From Peptoniphilus pacaensis (lineage in GTDB: Bacteria > Bacillota > Clostridia > Tissierellales > Peptoniphilaceae), in NCBI RefSeq assembly GCF_900088125.1, contig NZ_FLQT01000003.1:805071-869070 (forward strand): a stretch of 64,000 nucleotides of DNA, read 5' to 3'. The position numbers and the translations under genes were made by a program. The notes below the pieces were generated by a model that saw only the letters and a program-made list of their open reading frames with translations, did not search any database and was not told the origin of the DNA. Positions 15,790 through 24,101 of the stretch are shown here, piece by piece (position 1 is the stretch's first letter; each line of letters begins with the position of its first letter).

Positions 15790-16245
15790 CTACACGGCCT
15801 TCGCCCTTTCCACGTCCCGGGATGCGGCCAGGAAGGACACGTCCCATTCCATTTTGGCTTCGCCCTTTTCGTCCTGCACGTTCACGTGCATGTGGACGAC
15901 GACGTAATCGCCGCCCTTTCTCACGTCCACGCGATCTACGACGATGGTGGTGTAGAGCGGCATACGGGCATAGACGGGCTTTAACCAGCGCAAATTGTCC
16001 ATGCCCATGCCGGCGACGAGGCCGCCTTCATCTAATTTCGTGTGCACCCACTTGCCCCAGCAGACGTCTAAGGTGTGAAGACCCGAGGCGATTATGCCGC
16101 CGAAGCGACTCGCCTCCGCAGCCCTCCGGTCCACGTGAATGGGCCTGGGGTCGTAGGTGCGGGCGAAGTCTATGATTTCCTCTGACCTTAAAGAAACGGG
16201 AGGCATTTGAAAGGTGATGCCTTCTGAATAATCTTCTAAATACAT
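15790..16245 (-). CDS. MaoC-like hotdog-fold dehydratase
   Basis: 151 residues. DPRPIHVD near residue 31 and FGGIIASGLHT near 48 are the catalytic Asp/His hydratase-2 motif and the following helix of MaoC-like enzymes, which add or remove water at enoyl thioesters. The true substrate is unknown. It starts 14 bp after mnmA and ends the desulfurase-mnmA-maoC run. No terminator is evident behind it. Confidence 0.82.
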   Translation of the reverse strand: MYLEDYSEGITFQMPPVSLRSEEIIDFARTYDPRPIHVDRRAAEASRFGGIIASGLHTLDVCWGKWVHTKLDEGGLVAGMGMDNLRWLKPVYARMPLYTTIVVDRVDVRKGGDYVVVHMHVNVQDEKGEAKMEWDVSFLAASRDVERAKAV

Positions 16246-16259
16246 ACTGCCTCTCTTTC

Positions 16260-17333
16260 TCAGCGGGCATCGACGATGGTGCCGCCGCCCACGACTTTCT
16301 CGCCGTCGTAGCAGACCACGGCCTGGCCCTTGGCGATGGCGCCGTGGGGCTCGTCGAAGATCAGGGTGATCTTCCCGTCTTTTCTGTCGATCAATGTGGC
16401 CGCCGTCTCCTTGCCGTGGTAGCGGGTGCGGGCGGTGACTTTTAATTCGTCGGTTTCCGGAACGCTGAGCCAGTGAAAGTCCACGGCATCCAGCTCTTTC
16501 TTCTTCAGGCTCTCCTTATTTCCCACGACGACGCGGTTTTTCTCCATATCCTTGTCCAAAACATAGACCGGGTGGCCCGCCGCCACGCCCAGTCCCTTGC
16601 GCTGGCCGATGGTATAGCCCACGGCGCCGTCGTGGCGACCGAGGACGCGGCCTTCTTCATCGACGATATCGCCTTTTTCATAGGTCTTCTCTTCCCGGCG
16701 CTCCAAAAAGGCCTTGTAGTCGCCGTCGGGGACGAAGCAGATGTCCTGAGAGTCGTGCTTCTTTGCATTGACCAGGCCCGCCTCTTCGGCGATTTGTCGT
16801 ACCTCGCTCTTTTCCAAATCCCCTAAGGGAAAGAGGGTGTGGGCCAGCTGGTCCTGGCTCAAGCTGTAGAGGACGTAGGATTGGTCCTTCTTTTCGTCGG
16901 GTCCCTTTAAAAGGGCGTAGCGCTTTAATTTTTCGTCGTATTCGATGCGGGCGTAGTGACCCGTGGCGATGTAGTCGCAGTCCAGCTCCCGCGCCCGCTT
17001 GTAAAGGTCTTCGAATTTTAAGTAGCGATTGCAGTCGATGCAGGGATTGGGCGTCCAGCCCTTTTCGTAATAGGCGACGAATTTGTCGATGACCTCGTCT
17101 TCGAAGCGGGCGGAAAAATCGTAGACGAAGTAATCCATGCCCAACTTCGCCGAAACCATGCGGGCATCGTCGATATCGTCTAAGGAGCAACAGGTGTGCC
17201 CGGTGTGGGCCACAGTGTCGTTTTCGTACAATTTCATGGTGACGCCGATGCATTCGTGCCCGGCTTTTTTTAATAAATAGGCGGCGACGGAGGAATCCAC
17301 GCCGCCGGACATGGCGACAAGTATGCGACTCAC
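16260..17333 (-). CDS. mnmA: tRNA-uridine 2-sulfurtransferase MnmA
   Basis: 357 residues. The PP-loop AMSGGVDSSVAAYLL at the N-terminus binds ATP; TPNPCIDCNRYLKF holds the first catalytic cysteine and DSQDICFVPDG the second. It adds sulfur to C2 of wobble U34 in Lys, Glu and Gln tRNAs. It overlaps the upstream cysteine desulfurase gene by four bases (ATGA), so the sulfur donor is made with it. Together with mnmE and mnmG across the origin it completes the wobble-uridine pathway. Confidence 0.97.
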   Translation of the reverse strand: MSRILVAMSGGVDSSVAAYLLKKAGHECIGVTMKLYENDTVAHTGHTCCSLDDIDDARMVSAKLGMDYFVYDFSARFEDEVIDKFVAYYEKGWTPNPCIDCNRYLKFEDLYKRARELDCDYIATGHYARIEYDEKLKRYALLKGPDEKKDQSYVLYSLSQDQLAHTLFPLGDLEKSEVRQIAEEAGLVNAKKHDSQDICFVPDGDYKAFLERREEKTYEKGDIVDEEGRVLGRHDGAVGYTIGQRKGLGVAAGHPVYVLDKDMEKNRVVVGNKESLKKKELDAVDFHWLSVPETDELKVTARTRYHGKETAATLIDRKDGKITLIFDEPHGAIAKGQAVVCYDGEKVVGGGTIVDAR

Positions 17334-18439
17334 GATCTCTTCCCTTCTAATATTTCTCTCAGTGCCTTTAAAAAGGCGTCCACTTCGTCTGCGGTGTTTT
17401 CCCTGCCCAGGGACAGGCGCATGGGCGCCCGATTTTTCTGATCCACGCCCATGGCGCGAAGGACGTGGCTCTCCGTGGCGGCGCCGGCCTGACAGGCGCT
17501 GCCTCCGGATAGGGCGAAGCCTCTGCGGTCCAATTGATATAAAAGGACGTCCCGCTCCATGCCGTCCACCATGGCGTGGACAATGCGGCCGTCGGCGGCC
17601 GGAACGGTAAGCGCCACCCCTTGAATTTCTTCCAGGCCTTCCCGCAAGTAGCGGGACAGCTCGTCCATGTGGGCGGCGTCTTCTTCCCTGTGGGCCTCCG
17701 CCTCTTTTAATGCCTCGGCCATGGCGCAGATGGCGGAGACATTTTCCGTGCCGCTGCGTATGCCCCGCTCCTGTCCGCCGCCGTAGGTGACGGGCTCGAG
17801 CTCGTTTCGCGTCAGCAATATTCCCACGCCCTTGGGCCCGTAAAATTTGTGGCCGCTCATGGCCACGGTATGGGCAAAGGCGTAGCTGTCCTTCGGCCGA
17901 TGGCCCGCCGCCTGCACGGCGTCCACGTGGAAGTGCACGTCCCCATCGAGGCCCTCAGAGATTTCTTTTAAGGGCTGAACAGTGCCCACTTCGTTGTTCA
18001 CCGCCATGACGCTGACCAAAAAAGTGTCTTCCCGCACGGCGGAGAGGACGGCTTCCGCGTCCACCACGCCGTTTTTATTCGGAGCGATGTAAGTCACTTC
18101 CACGCCCTTTTCTTCCAAAGCTTCGGCACATTTCAACACGGCTTCGTGTTCCATGGCCGTGGTGATCATGTGGCCCGGGCTCTTTTTTCGGTTTTTGTAG
18201 GCGCTCATGATGGCGATGTTATCGGCTTCCGTTCCCGATCCCGTAAAGATCACGTTTTTCATGGACAGGCCGAAGAGCTGCGCCACATCCAATCGGGCGC
18301 CTTCCAAGGCATTTTTCGCTTCCCGCCCCAAGCGGTGAGGGCTGGAGGGATTGCCGTAGCCCGCCTTTAAGAGGGCGATCATGGTGTCGATGGCTCTTTC
18401 GCTCATGGGGCAAGTGGCCGCGTGGTCGAAGTAAATCAT
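17330..18439 (-). CDS. Cysteine desulfurase (IscS/NifS type), dedicated to MnmA
   Basis: 369 residues. IYFDHAATCPM at the start, the PLP-lysine motif SGHKFYGPKG, and the flexible loop GGSACQAGA with the catalytic cysteine mark a group I desulfurase. No scaffold gene is attached; the coupling to mnmA suggests a role in tRNA thiolation, as known for the Bacillus YrvO-MnmA pair. A second desulfurase, SufS, is at 59766. The ribosome site AAAGGAGA follows directly after a terminator-like hairpin. Confidence 0.94.
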   Translation of the reverse strand: MIYFDHAATCPMSERAIDTMIALLKAGYGNPSSPHRLGREAKNALEGARLDVAQLFGLSMKNVIFTGSGTEADNIAIMSAYKNRKKSPGHMITTAMEHEAVLKCAEALEEKGVEVTYIAPNKNGVVDAEAVLSAVREDTFLVSVMAVNNEVGTVQPLKEISEGLDGDVHFHVDAVQAAGHRPKDSYAFAHTVAMSGHKFYGPKGVGILLTRNELEPVTYGGGQERGIRSGTENVSAICAMAEALKEAEAHREEDAAHMDELSRYLREGLEEIQGVALTVPAADGRIVHAMVDGMERDVLLYQLDRRGFALSGGSACQAGAATESHVLRAMGVDQKNRAPMRLSLGRENTADEVDAFLKALREILEGKRS

Positions 18440-18451
18440 GGATCTCCTTTC

Positions 18452-18477
18452 ACAAAAACAGCTCCCCGAAAGGAGCC
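18452..18477 (-). terminator. Terminator-like hairpin just before the cysteine desulfurase gene
   Basis: CGGCTCC-TTTCGG-GGAGCTG then TTTTTG on the minus strand, a few bases after the AlkD-like stop and about 12 bp before the desulfurase start. Could end the upstream transcript or attenuate the next gene. Confidence 0.65.
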
Positions 18478-18479
18478 GT

Positions 18480-19130
18480 CTATTTTTTTCCTACTGCCGC
18501 CGCCCGATTTTTCAATTCATCGGGAACGCGGAAAGATTCTTTTATTTTCCTCACGGTTTTTCGAGTAACCGACGGCGTCAGAGCTTCGGATTCCAACAGG
18601 GTAAAGACGGCCTCGGCATCGTGTAAGAGGGCTTCGGCAAAAAACCACGCCATGGCCATGTCCACGTAGTAGGGACCGCTTTCCACGGCGGCGACGGCGC
18701 CGATGAGCCCCGGCGGATCCTCCGCCAGGTGGCGAAGGGCGAGGACGATCCCCAGCCTAGTTACGAAGGGGCGGGAATCCTTCATGAGCCTCTCGTAGTA
18801 ATCCCTATAATCGCCCCGATAAAATTCCGGCGGGTCGATGGCATCCACCACGGCCCAATTGTCCAAATAGGGTAAAAAATCATCTAGGGCTTCCATAACA
18901 TCCTCGCAGACCCCTCGATTGATCAAGAGGCCGTGAAGGATGTTTTCCTCGTAGCTCTCGTGGGGCAGCTCGCGGAGAAAAGACCCGTCCAAGTCCTTGG
19001 CGATCTTTCTCAGAGCGGGCATAGGTACACCTATGATTGTATCCGAGGGTACCGTGGGAATCAATCGCTCCGAAAAAGCCTTGTGCCGCTCGGTGGCCGC
19101 CTCCCTCAGGGCTTCGTTTAAGTTCGTCAT
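18480..19130 (-). CDS. DNA alkylation repair protein (AlkD-like HEAT-repeat glycosylase)
   Basis: 216 residues, nearly all helical. Motifs such as IIGVPMPALRKIAKDL, LDNWAVVDAID and the C-terminal TRKTVRKIKESFRV fit COG4912/PF08713, whose AlkC/AlkD members remove bulky or charged N-alkyl bases without base flipping. Its start overlaps the stop of the upstream zinc-ribbon gene by four bases. Activity on DNA is inferred from the family only. Confidence 0.82.
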   Translation of the reverse strand: MTNLNEALREAATERHKAFSERLIPTVPSDTIIGVPMPALRKIAKDLDGSFLRELPHESYEENILHGLLINRGVCEDVMEALDDFLPYLDNWAVVDAIDPPEFYRGDYRDYYERLMKDSRPFVTRLGIVLALRHLAEDPPGLIGAVAAVESGPYYVDMAMAWFFAEALLHDAEAVFTLLESEALTPSVTRKTVRKIKESFRVPDELKNRAAAVGKK

Positions 19131-19849
19131 TTCACCACTTTATAGATGATAAAGAGCAGAAGCAGAAGGACGATCACCGCAAAGACCGGACTGATGCGGC
19201 CTTTCTTGGGCTCGGGCTTTCTTTCCGGCTTCTTTTGAGGCGCTTTAACAGGTGTTTTTTCCGCCGGCGCTTCCTTCTTTTCGGGAGCCTTCGCTTTTTC
19301 CTTCGGCGCTTCCGGTTTCGTCTCGGGTTTTTTCTTTTCCGGGGCTTCTTTATTCGGCGCCGGTTTCGAATTGTGGCTTTGGTGTTCTAAGCGCTTTTTC
19401 TCTGCGTTTTCACTCGTATCTTTTTCCGGCTTCTTTTCCGCCTTTTTCTTCCGCTTTTGGGCCTGTTTCTTGCGCTTGTCCACGGGTTTTTCTTTTTTGT
19501 AGGCGTCCGCGGCCTCGATTTTTTCCTCGGGCTCTGCCGGTTTTGCCGCAGGCGCTTGAGGTTTGTCCTCGGCCACTTCCTCTACAGGCTTTTCTTCGGC
19601 AATTTCCTCTACAGGTTTCGCTTCAGGCTTTTCTTCGGCGATTTCCTCTACGGGCTTCCCTTCCGGTTTCTCCTCGGCCACTTCCTCAGCGGGCTTCCCT
19701 TCCGCCTTGGGTGCTTCCGGCGCGGGCTCCCCTTTTGCCGCCGCCTCGTCTTCCGGCTTGTAGCCCAGGGGATAGACCATGGGCGTTTCGCAGGACGCAC
19801 AAAACTTCACACCGGGCTCATTTTCATAACCGCAATAACGACATTTCAT
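19127..19849 (-). CDS. Tail-anchored zinc-ribbon protein with low-complexity repeats
   Basis: 240 residues. N-terminal zinc ribbon: CRYCG and, 12 residues on, CASC. Residues from about 30 to 215 are a disordered Lys/Glu/Pro/Ala-rich stretch that includes about four imperfect copies of a 13-residue unit (KPVEEIAEEKPEA-like). The last 20 residues are a single hydrophobic helix followed by KVVK, a tail anchor, so the charged part should lie in the cytoplasm. Function unknown. Coupled by a four-base overlap to the AlkD-like gene. The repeat copy number may vary between strains. Confidence 0.82.
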   Translation of the reverse strand: MKCRYCGYENEPGVKFCASCETPMVYPLGYKPEDEAAAKGEPAPEAPKAEGKPAEEVAEEKPEGKPVEEIAEEKPEAKPVEEIAEEKPVEEVAEDKPQAPAAKPAEPEEKIEAADAYKKEKPVDKRKKQAQKRKKKAEKKPEKDTSENAEKKRLEHQSHNSKPAPNKEAPEKKKPETKPEAPKEKAKAPEKKEAPAEKTPVKAPQKKPERKPEPKKGRISPVFAVIVLLLLLFIIYKVVK

Positions 19850-19942
19850 TTCATTCCCTCCTTAAGCTAATCCTTTAAGTTTATCTATACCCGAAGGATG
19901 GCTATTTATTTCACAGATAAAGGGCTTTTCTGAAATTTTCTT

Positions 19943-20836
19943 TTAATCTTTCGTCGACGCCCTTCGAATTTTCGGCATGGGCAGTTGGGCGATAAGGATG
20001 GCGACGAAGAGAAGGACGCAGCCGAAGGCCTCGCGGGCCGTCAGGGCTTCGCTTAAGAGGATGATGCCCCCTAAGAGGGAAAAGACCGCCTCCATGCTGA
20101 GGATCAGGCTCGCCGTGGTGGGCTCCGTGTAGCGCTGGCCCATGATCTGCAAGGTAAAGCCCACGCCGCTTGAGAGAATCCCCAAGTATAATATGGCGGG
20201 AAGAGCCTTGGTGTATTCGCCGAAGAGGGAGGCCCCGGTAGACACAACGAGAATCAGGGACAGCACCGCCGCCGTGAAGAATTGAATACAGCTCATGGCC
20301 ACGCCGTCGACATAGGGCGCGAAGCGGTCGATGACGAGAATATGTGCGCTGAAGGCCACGGCGGAAAGCAGAACCAGAAAATCGCCCCTGCCCATGGAAA
20401 AGCCCGCGCCTTTTTTCATGCTGATAAAGTACAGTCCCACGGCGGCGATAAGGACGGCGAACCAGGTTTTTTTCGAAATGGGATGGCCTAAGAGAATGCC
20501 GCCGATGGGCACGATGATAATATAAAGGGCCGTAATAAAACCGCCCTTGCCGGCGGTGGTGTATTGAAGGCCGTATTGTTGCAGGGCCATGGCGACGCTT
20601 AAACAGATGCCGCATAAAATGCCGCCCTTGATGGTGGCCTTCAGATCCGTGCCCACGTCCCGCAGCTTCGGAACGAAGAGCAGCACGAATAAGAGGAACA
20701 GCGCCGCCGCCAAAGAGCGGTGCACGTTCAGGGCGAAAGGATGGATGTAATCCATGCCGGCGATCTGTGCCACTATGCCCATACCCCAAATTATCGTCGT
20801 TAAGAGCAAAAGCATAATCGCTTGACTACGCTTCAT
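19943..20836 (-). CDS. EamA/DMT-family transporter
   Basis: 297 residues, ten hydrophobic helices in two EamA halves (LLLLTTIIWGMGIVAQ at the start; SAVAFSAHILVIDRF opening the second half). Such carriers export small metabolites or amino acids; substrate unknown. Overlaps the end of the hotdog thioesterase gene by 11 bases, last gene of the dinB-thioesterase-DMT run. Confidence 0.9.
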   Translation of the reverse strand: MKRSQAIMLLLLTTIIWGMGIVAQIAGMDYIHPFALNVHRSLAAALFLLFVLLFVPKLRDVGTDLKATIKGGILCGICLSVAMALQQYGLQYTTAGKGGFITALYIIIVPIGGILLGHPISKKTWFAVLIAAVGLYFISMKKGAGFSMGRGDFLVLLSAVAFSAHILVIDRFAPYVDGVAMSCIQFFTAAVLSLILVVSTGASLFGEYTKALPAILYLGILSSGVGFTLQIMGQRYTEPTTASLILSMEAVFSLLGGIILLSEALTAREAFGCVLLFVAILIAQLPMPKIRRASTKD

Positions 20837-21242
20837 TTTCCCCTCCTTTGTTTAATCGAACGCCGGTGGCGTGCATGTTGAAAATAACCTGATAGCAGAG
20901 GACGCCCTTTTGAAAAAAACGCACCTCCACATTGTCGTTGACCTTGCCCCGCTTGTTAAAGGCGGCCTCGGCCCGAACCTCCCCCTCGTAAAGGGGCGCG
21001 TGATAGAAGCAGGCGGCGGACTTAGTCACCACCACCCCTTCCCGATCGCACAAGATGGCGCTGATCACATCGGCCATGCCGAAGTGGATCATGCCCTGGC
21101 AGGTGCCGGCGGAGTTTAAGGCGCCGGGCCACACCTTCCACGTGGCGGTGAGCGTCTCGCCCTCCTGCTCTTTTATACTCAGTTCGGAATCCGCCATGAG
21201 GCGATGATCCAAACCCTCTTCCAAATAATGAAATTCTGCCAT
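20826..21242 (-). CDS. Hotdog-fold thioesterase-like protein (PaaI group), copy 2
   Basis: 138 residues. GTCQGMIHFGMADVISAILCD matches the central helix of the PaaI-type hotdog fold, though the usual HGG is replaced by QGM, so the catalytic arrangement may differ. Related in layout to the gene just upstream. Nine bases separate them. Substrate unknown; an acyl-CoA thioester would be usual. Confidence 0.8.
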   Translation of the reverse strand: MAEFHYLEEGLDHRLMADSELSIKEQEGETLTATWKVWPGALNSAGTCQGMIHFGMADVISAILCDREGVVVTKSAACFYHAPLYEGEVRAEAAFNKRGKVNDNVEVRFFQKGVLCYQVIFNMHATGVRLNKGGENEA

Positions 21243-21251
21243 AAATCCTCC

Positions 21252-21635
21252 CTACATCTGCGCCATGTCGAAAAGGCCCTTGGCGCAAAGGACGCCCTCT
21301 TGGTATATCTCCACCTCCATAACCGAGGTATAGCTGCCCACTTTCTGAAAGTTCGCGCGAAGGTACGCATCCCCCAGTCGCAGGGAGTGGTAGTAATAAA
21401 AATTCACGCTCTTGGTGAGCAAGTGATTGTTCCGAAGGCCCAGGGCCGCGCAAACCACATCGGCCACGGAAAAAATCGCCCCGCCGTGGGCGATGTCCGC
21501 CGGATTCAGCGAGTTTTCGTCCACATGCCAGCGGGCGTAGACGGTCTCGTCCGTATGCTCCAAAATCGTCAGGTCGAACTGGCTCGAAAAGCGCTGAGTA
21601 ATTTCTCGCACTCGCTCCTGTCTCCACTCTTCCAT
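21252..21635 (-). CDS. Hotdog-fold thioesterase (PaaI group), copy 1
   Basis: 127 residues from the ATG at 21635 behind TAGGAGGAAG; a longer frame reaches back into dinB without a site. NPADIAHGGAIFSVADVVCAALG holds the HGG motif and the acidic residue typical of PaaI thioesterases. It sits nine bases after dinB. With the next gene it forms a tandem pair of diverged hotdog proteins. Confidence 0.87.
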   Translation of the reverse strand: MEEWRQERVREITQRFSSQFDLTILEHTDETVYARWHVDENSLNPADIAHGGAIFSVADVVCAALGLRNNHLLTKSVNFYYYHSLRLGDAYLRANFQKVGSYTSVMEVEIYQEGVLCAKGLFDMAQM

Positions 21636-21643
21636 ACTTCCTC

Positions 21644-22675
21644 CTATATAAAACGCAGCTGCCTGCTGTAATTTTCCTCTAATGACGACACGCTCAGGCC
21701 CAAGAGCCGCAGCTTTTCGCCGCCGTACAGGGCCAGGAACAAAGCCCATGCCTCTCGAAACAACAGCGCCTCCCCTTCCAGGGGCAGGCCGAAGGTCTTG
21801 GATTTCGTGTGGGTATGGAAATCCGAGGTCTTGATCTTCACGGTGAGGGTGTAGCCCACGATGCCTTTTTTCTCCATGAGAAAGGCCGTTTCCTCGGCGG
21901 AGCGCTTCAGCTGCTCTTTGAAAAAATTCCTGTCCCGCGTCTCCGCGAAGGTCTCTTCCGTACCGATGGATTTTCGCTTCCTGCCGGGCTCCACGGGCCG
22001 CAGGTCTTCGCCCCGCACCCGGTCGTAAAGCTCCAGGCCCGGTTTTCCGAAGGCCTCCTCGAGAAAATCCCGATCCAAAGCCTTCAGATCTGCCCCGTTG
22101 TGAATTCCCAGCTCTTTTAATCGCATCTCCGTCTTCTCGCCGATGCCGTGAATCTTCGAAAGGGGAAGGGCATCAATGACCTCCGCCGCCCGTTTCCGGT
22201 CGATGATGGTAAAGCCAGCGGGCTTGTCCATATCCGAGGCGATTTTTGCGAGAAATTTATTGTAGCTCAGGCCGCAGCTCATGGAAAGACCGAAGCGGCG
22301 CTTCACTTCCCTCTGCATGGTTTTGGCCAGGGCCCGGGGATTGTCCGCCCCCGTCAAATCCAAATAGGCCTCGTCGATGGACACCTGCTCCATGGGAAAG
22401 CCGTAGCCGTGCAAATAGCCGAAGACCTTTCGGCTCGCCTGCCCGTAGACGCCCTTTCTCGTAGGCACCACGATGAGATTCGGGCACAGGCTCCTTGCCA
22501 TAAACATGGGCATGGCGGAATGCACCCCGTACTTCCGCGCCTCGTAGCTAGCCGTGGTGACGATCCCCGAAGGATTCTTTCCGCCTACGGCTAGGGGCTT
22601 GTTTTTCAGGGCGGGATTCAATAAAATCTCAACAGAGGCAAAAAACGCGTCCATATCCACATGTAATATGTCCAA
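21644..22675 (-). CDS. dinB: DNA polymerase IV (Y family)
   Basis: About 343 residues. ILHVDMDAFFASVE and SIDEAYLDLTG supply the metal-binding acidic residues of Y-family polymerases; IHGIGEKTEMRLKELGI is the helix-hairpin-helix and the little-finger domain follows. It performs error-prone lesion bypass. I favour the TTG at 22675, four bases after GGTGGTGA; two GTG codons at 22687/22684 are alternatives. No C-terminal clamp-binding peptide is obvious. Heads an operon with two thioesterases and a DMT carrier. Confidence 0.95.
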   Translation of the reverse strand: MDILHVDMDAFFASVEILLNPALKNKPLAVGGKNPSGIVTTASYEARKYGVHSAMPMFMARSLCPNLIVVPTRKGVYGQASRKVFGYLHGYGFPMEQVSIDEAYLDLTGADNPRALAKTMQREVKRRFGLSMSCGLSYNKFLAKIASDMDKPAGFTIIDRKRAAEVIDALPLSKIHGIGEKTEMRLKELGIHNGADLKALDRDFLEEAFGKPGLELYDRVRGEDLRPVEPGRKRKSIGTEETFAETRDRNFFKEQLKRSAEETAFLMEKKGIVGYTLTVKIKTSDFHTHTKSKTFGLPLEGEALLFREAWALFLALYGGEKLRLLGLSVSSLEENYSRQLRFI

Positions 22676-22742
22676 ATGAATCACCACCCTAATATATCAA
22701 AAAACCACCGTCGGCGTAAATCGCCTATGGAAAGGAGACAAT

Positions 22743-23390
22743 ATGAAACAAAAAATCGCCCTCTTTGATTTCGATCGCACCGTTATATCCACGGACTCTA
22801 TCCTTATATTATACGACGTGACGGCGAGAAAAATCCCGGGCTTTCGCACGAAACTTTATAAATCCCTGCTCTTGGGGAGCATCTTTAAATCGCCCAAGGG
22901 CGTAAAGAAAAACGTCAAGGACAGTTTTCTCTCCATGCTCCGCTACTATACGGAAGACGAAATCAAGGCTTTCGTCTACGACGACGTCATGGCCCGCACT
23001 TTTAAAGAGGCGGTGGATGAAATTTACGCCTTGAAGGCCGCGGGCTACTACCTGCTTCTGGTTTCCGCCTCCGTGGAGGATTATCTGAAATACGTGGGGG
23101 ACGTGCTCCCCTTCGACCACATTATCGGCACGAAAACCGACGCCGAGTACCGCATGACGGGAGACAACAACAAGCACGAGAAAAAGGTGGACAATATCCT
23201 CGCCCATTTGACGGAAAAGGGCATGGAGATCGACTACGAAAACAGCGTCGCCTACAGCGATTCCCTTTCCGCCGACCGTCCCATGATGGAGCTGGTCAAG
23301 ACCCGCTATTTGATCAACAACAAGACCGATGCCGAGGGCTATCTCCATCTCGACTGGCACGAAATCACACACGCCTTCCTCGACGATTAA
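22743..23390 (+). CDS. HAD-IB family phosphatase
   Basis: 215 residues. IALFDFDRTVISTDS is HAD motif I with the nucleophile Asp and acid/base Asp; LLLVSASVEDYL is motif II, and VAYSDSLSADRPMM carries motif IV. The cap and spacing resemble SerB-like subfamily IB enzymes and their lysophospholipid or phosphoserine phosphatases; substrate unknown. Site AAAGGAGACAAT before the ATG. Divergent from dinB with a 67-bp gap, followed by a DUF3783 gene. Confidence 0.88.
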   Translation: MKQKIALFDFDRTVISTDSILILYDVTARKIPGFRTKLYKSLLLGSIFKSPKGVKKNVKDSFLSMLRYYTEDEIKAFVYDDVMARTFKEAVDEIYALKAAGYYLLLVSASVEDYLKYVGDVLPFDHIIGTKTDAEYRMTGDNNKHEKKVDNILAHLTEKGMEIDYENSVAYSDSLSADRPMMELVKTRYLINNKTDAEGYLHLDWHEITHAFLDD

Positions 23391-23410
23391 ATGTGTCATG
23401 CCTCGGGTAT
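23385..23410 (+). promoter_or_regulatory. Candidate sigma-B-type promoter for the DUF3783 gene
   Basis: GATTAA, 14-nt spacer, GGGTAT. The Bacillus sigma-B consensus is GTTTAA-N12-14-GGGTAT, so only one base differs. The window encodes a sigma-B-like factor at 32122-32913. Confidence 0.4.
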
Positions 23411-23485
23411 CTATCTTTCGAAAAGTCGCAACGCGCGACGAATAACGACGGATTCCGCGACGGCAAATTCGGAAAGGATGAGGGC

Positions 23486-24016
23486 ATGAGTTTGATTATT
23501 TATTACAATATAAAGAACGAGGAGCGCGAGGCCCGTTTAATCGAGGCCGCAAAGGCACAGGACATCGCCTTGCGTGAAGTGGCACGGGACGAAGTGGGCG
23601 AATACGTGGGCTACTTGGCGGGCCTGGAAGGCTACGAAAAGCTCGGCGGCGCGGAGGATGCGCCGGAAGAAGAGCTTTTGGTCTTTGTCGATCTCCATTC
23701 CCACGATCTGCAAAATATCCTTATGGCCCTTCGGGACATGGGGGAAGTGTTTCCCCACAAGGCGGCATTGACGGACACCAACAAAGACTGGACCTTCGCC
23801 CGGCTCATTAAACACATTCGCAGAGAAAATGCCATCGTGCAGGCATGGTCGAAAATGCTCGCCGTGGCCAAGGAATGTATGGAAAAGCAAAAGACCGATC
23901 CCACCGACGCCCGCGCCGAAGCATTGGCTTTTGCAAAAGACCTGCGCCTGAAAGGCGAGGCCATGGAAGAGGCCGATGTGAAAGAGGCCATACACCGCCT
24001 GGAAGAAAGCTTATAA
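23486..24016 (+). CDS. DUF3783 domain protein
   Basis: About 176 residues from the ATG at 23486 (site GGATGAGGG); 31 codons upstream in frame lack a site and are rejected. The middle, VFPHKAALTDTNKDWTFARLIKHI, is typical of DUF3783, a small domain with no known function found in clostridia. The N-terminal part may be a distant thioredoxin- or response-regulator-like fold, judged only from its alternating pattern. Ends at a bidirectional terminator. Confidence 0.75.
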   Translation: MSLIIYYNIKNEEREARLIEAAKAQDIALREVARDEVGEYVGYLAGLEGYEKLGGAEDAPEEELLVFVDLHSHDLQNILMALRDMGEVFPHKAALTDTNKDWTFARLIKHIRRENAIVQAWSKMLAVAKECMEKQKTDPTDARAEALAFAKDLRLKGEAMEEADVKEAIHRLEESL

Positions 24017-24022
24017 AAGAAA

Positions 24023-24053
24023 AACGAGTCCCGAATCGGGGCTCGTCTTTTTA
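24023..24053. terminator. Bidirectional intrinsic terminator
   Basis: ACGAGTCCCGA pairs with TCGGGGCTCGT, flanked by AAAAA and TCTTTTT, serving the DUF3783 gene (plus) and the radical SAM gene (minus). Confidence 0.85.
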
Positions 24054-24101
24054 TGCTCGTTTTTAAGGATTCGACAGCGAATACTTATCCGCAACGGTGC
24101 C

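Noticed and set aside
19849-19942. Sigma-B promoter before the zinc-ribbon gene
   Set aside because: GGGTAT is present on the minus strand, but no acceptable GTTTAA-like element lies 12-14 bp upstream.
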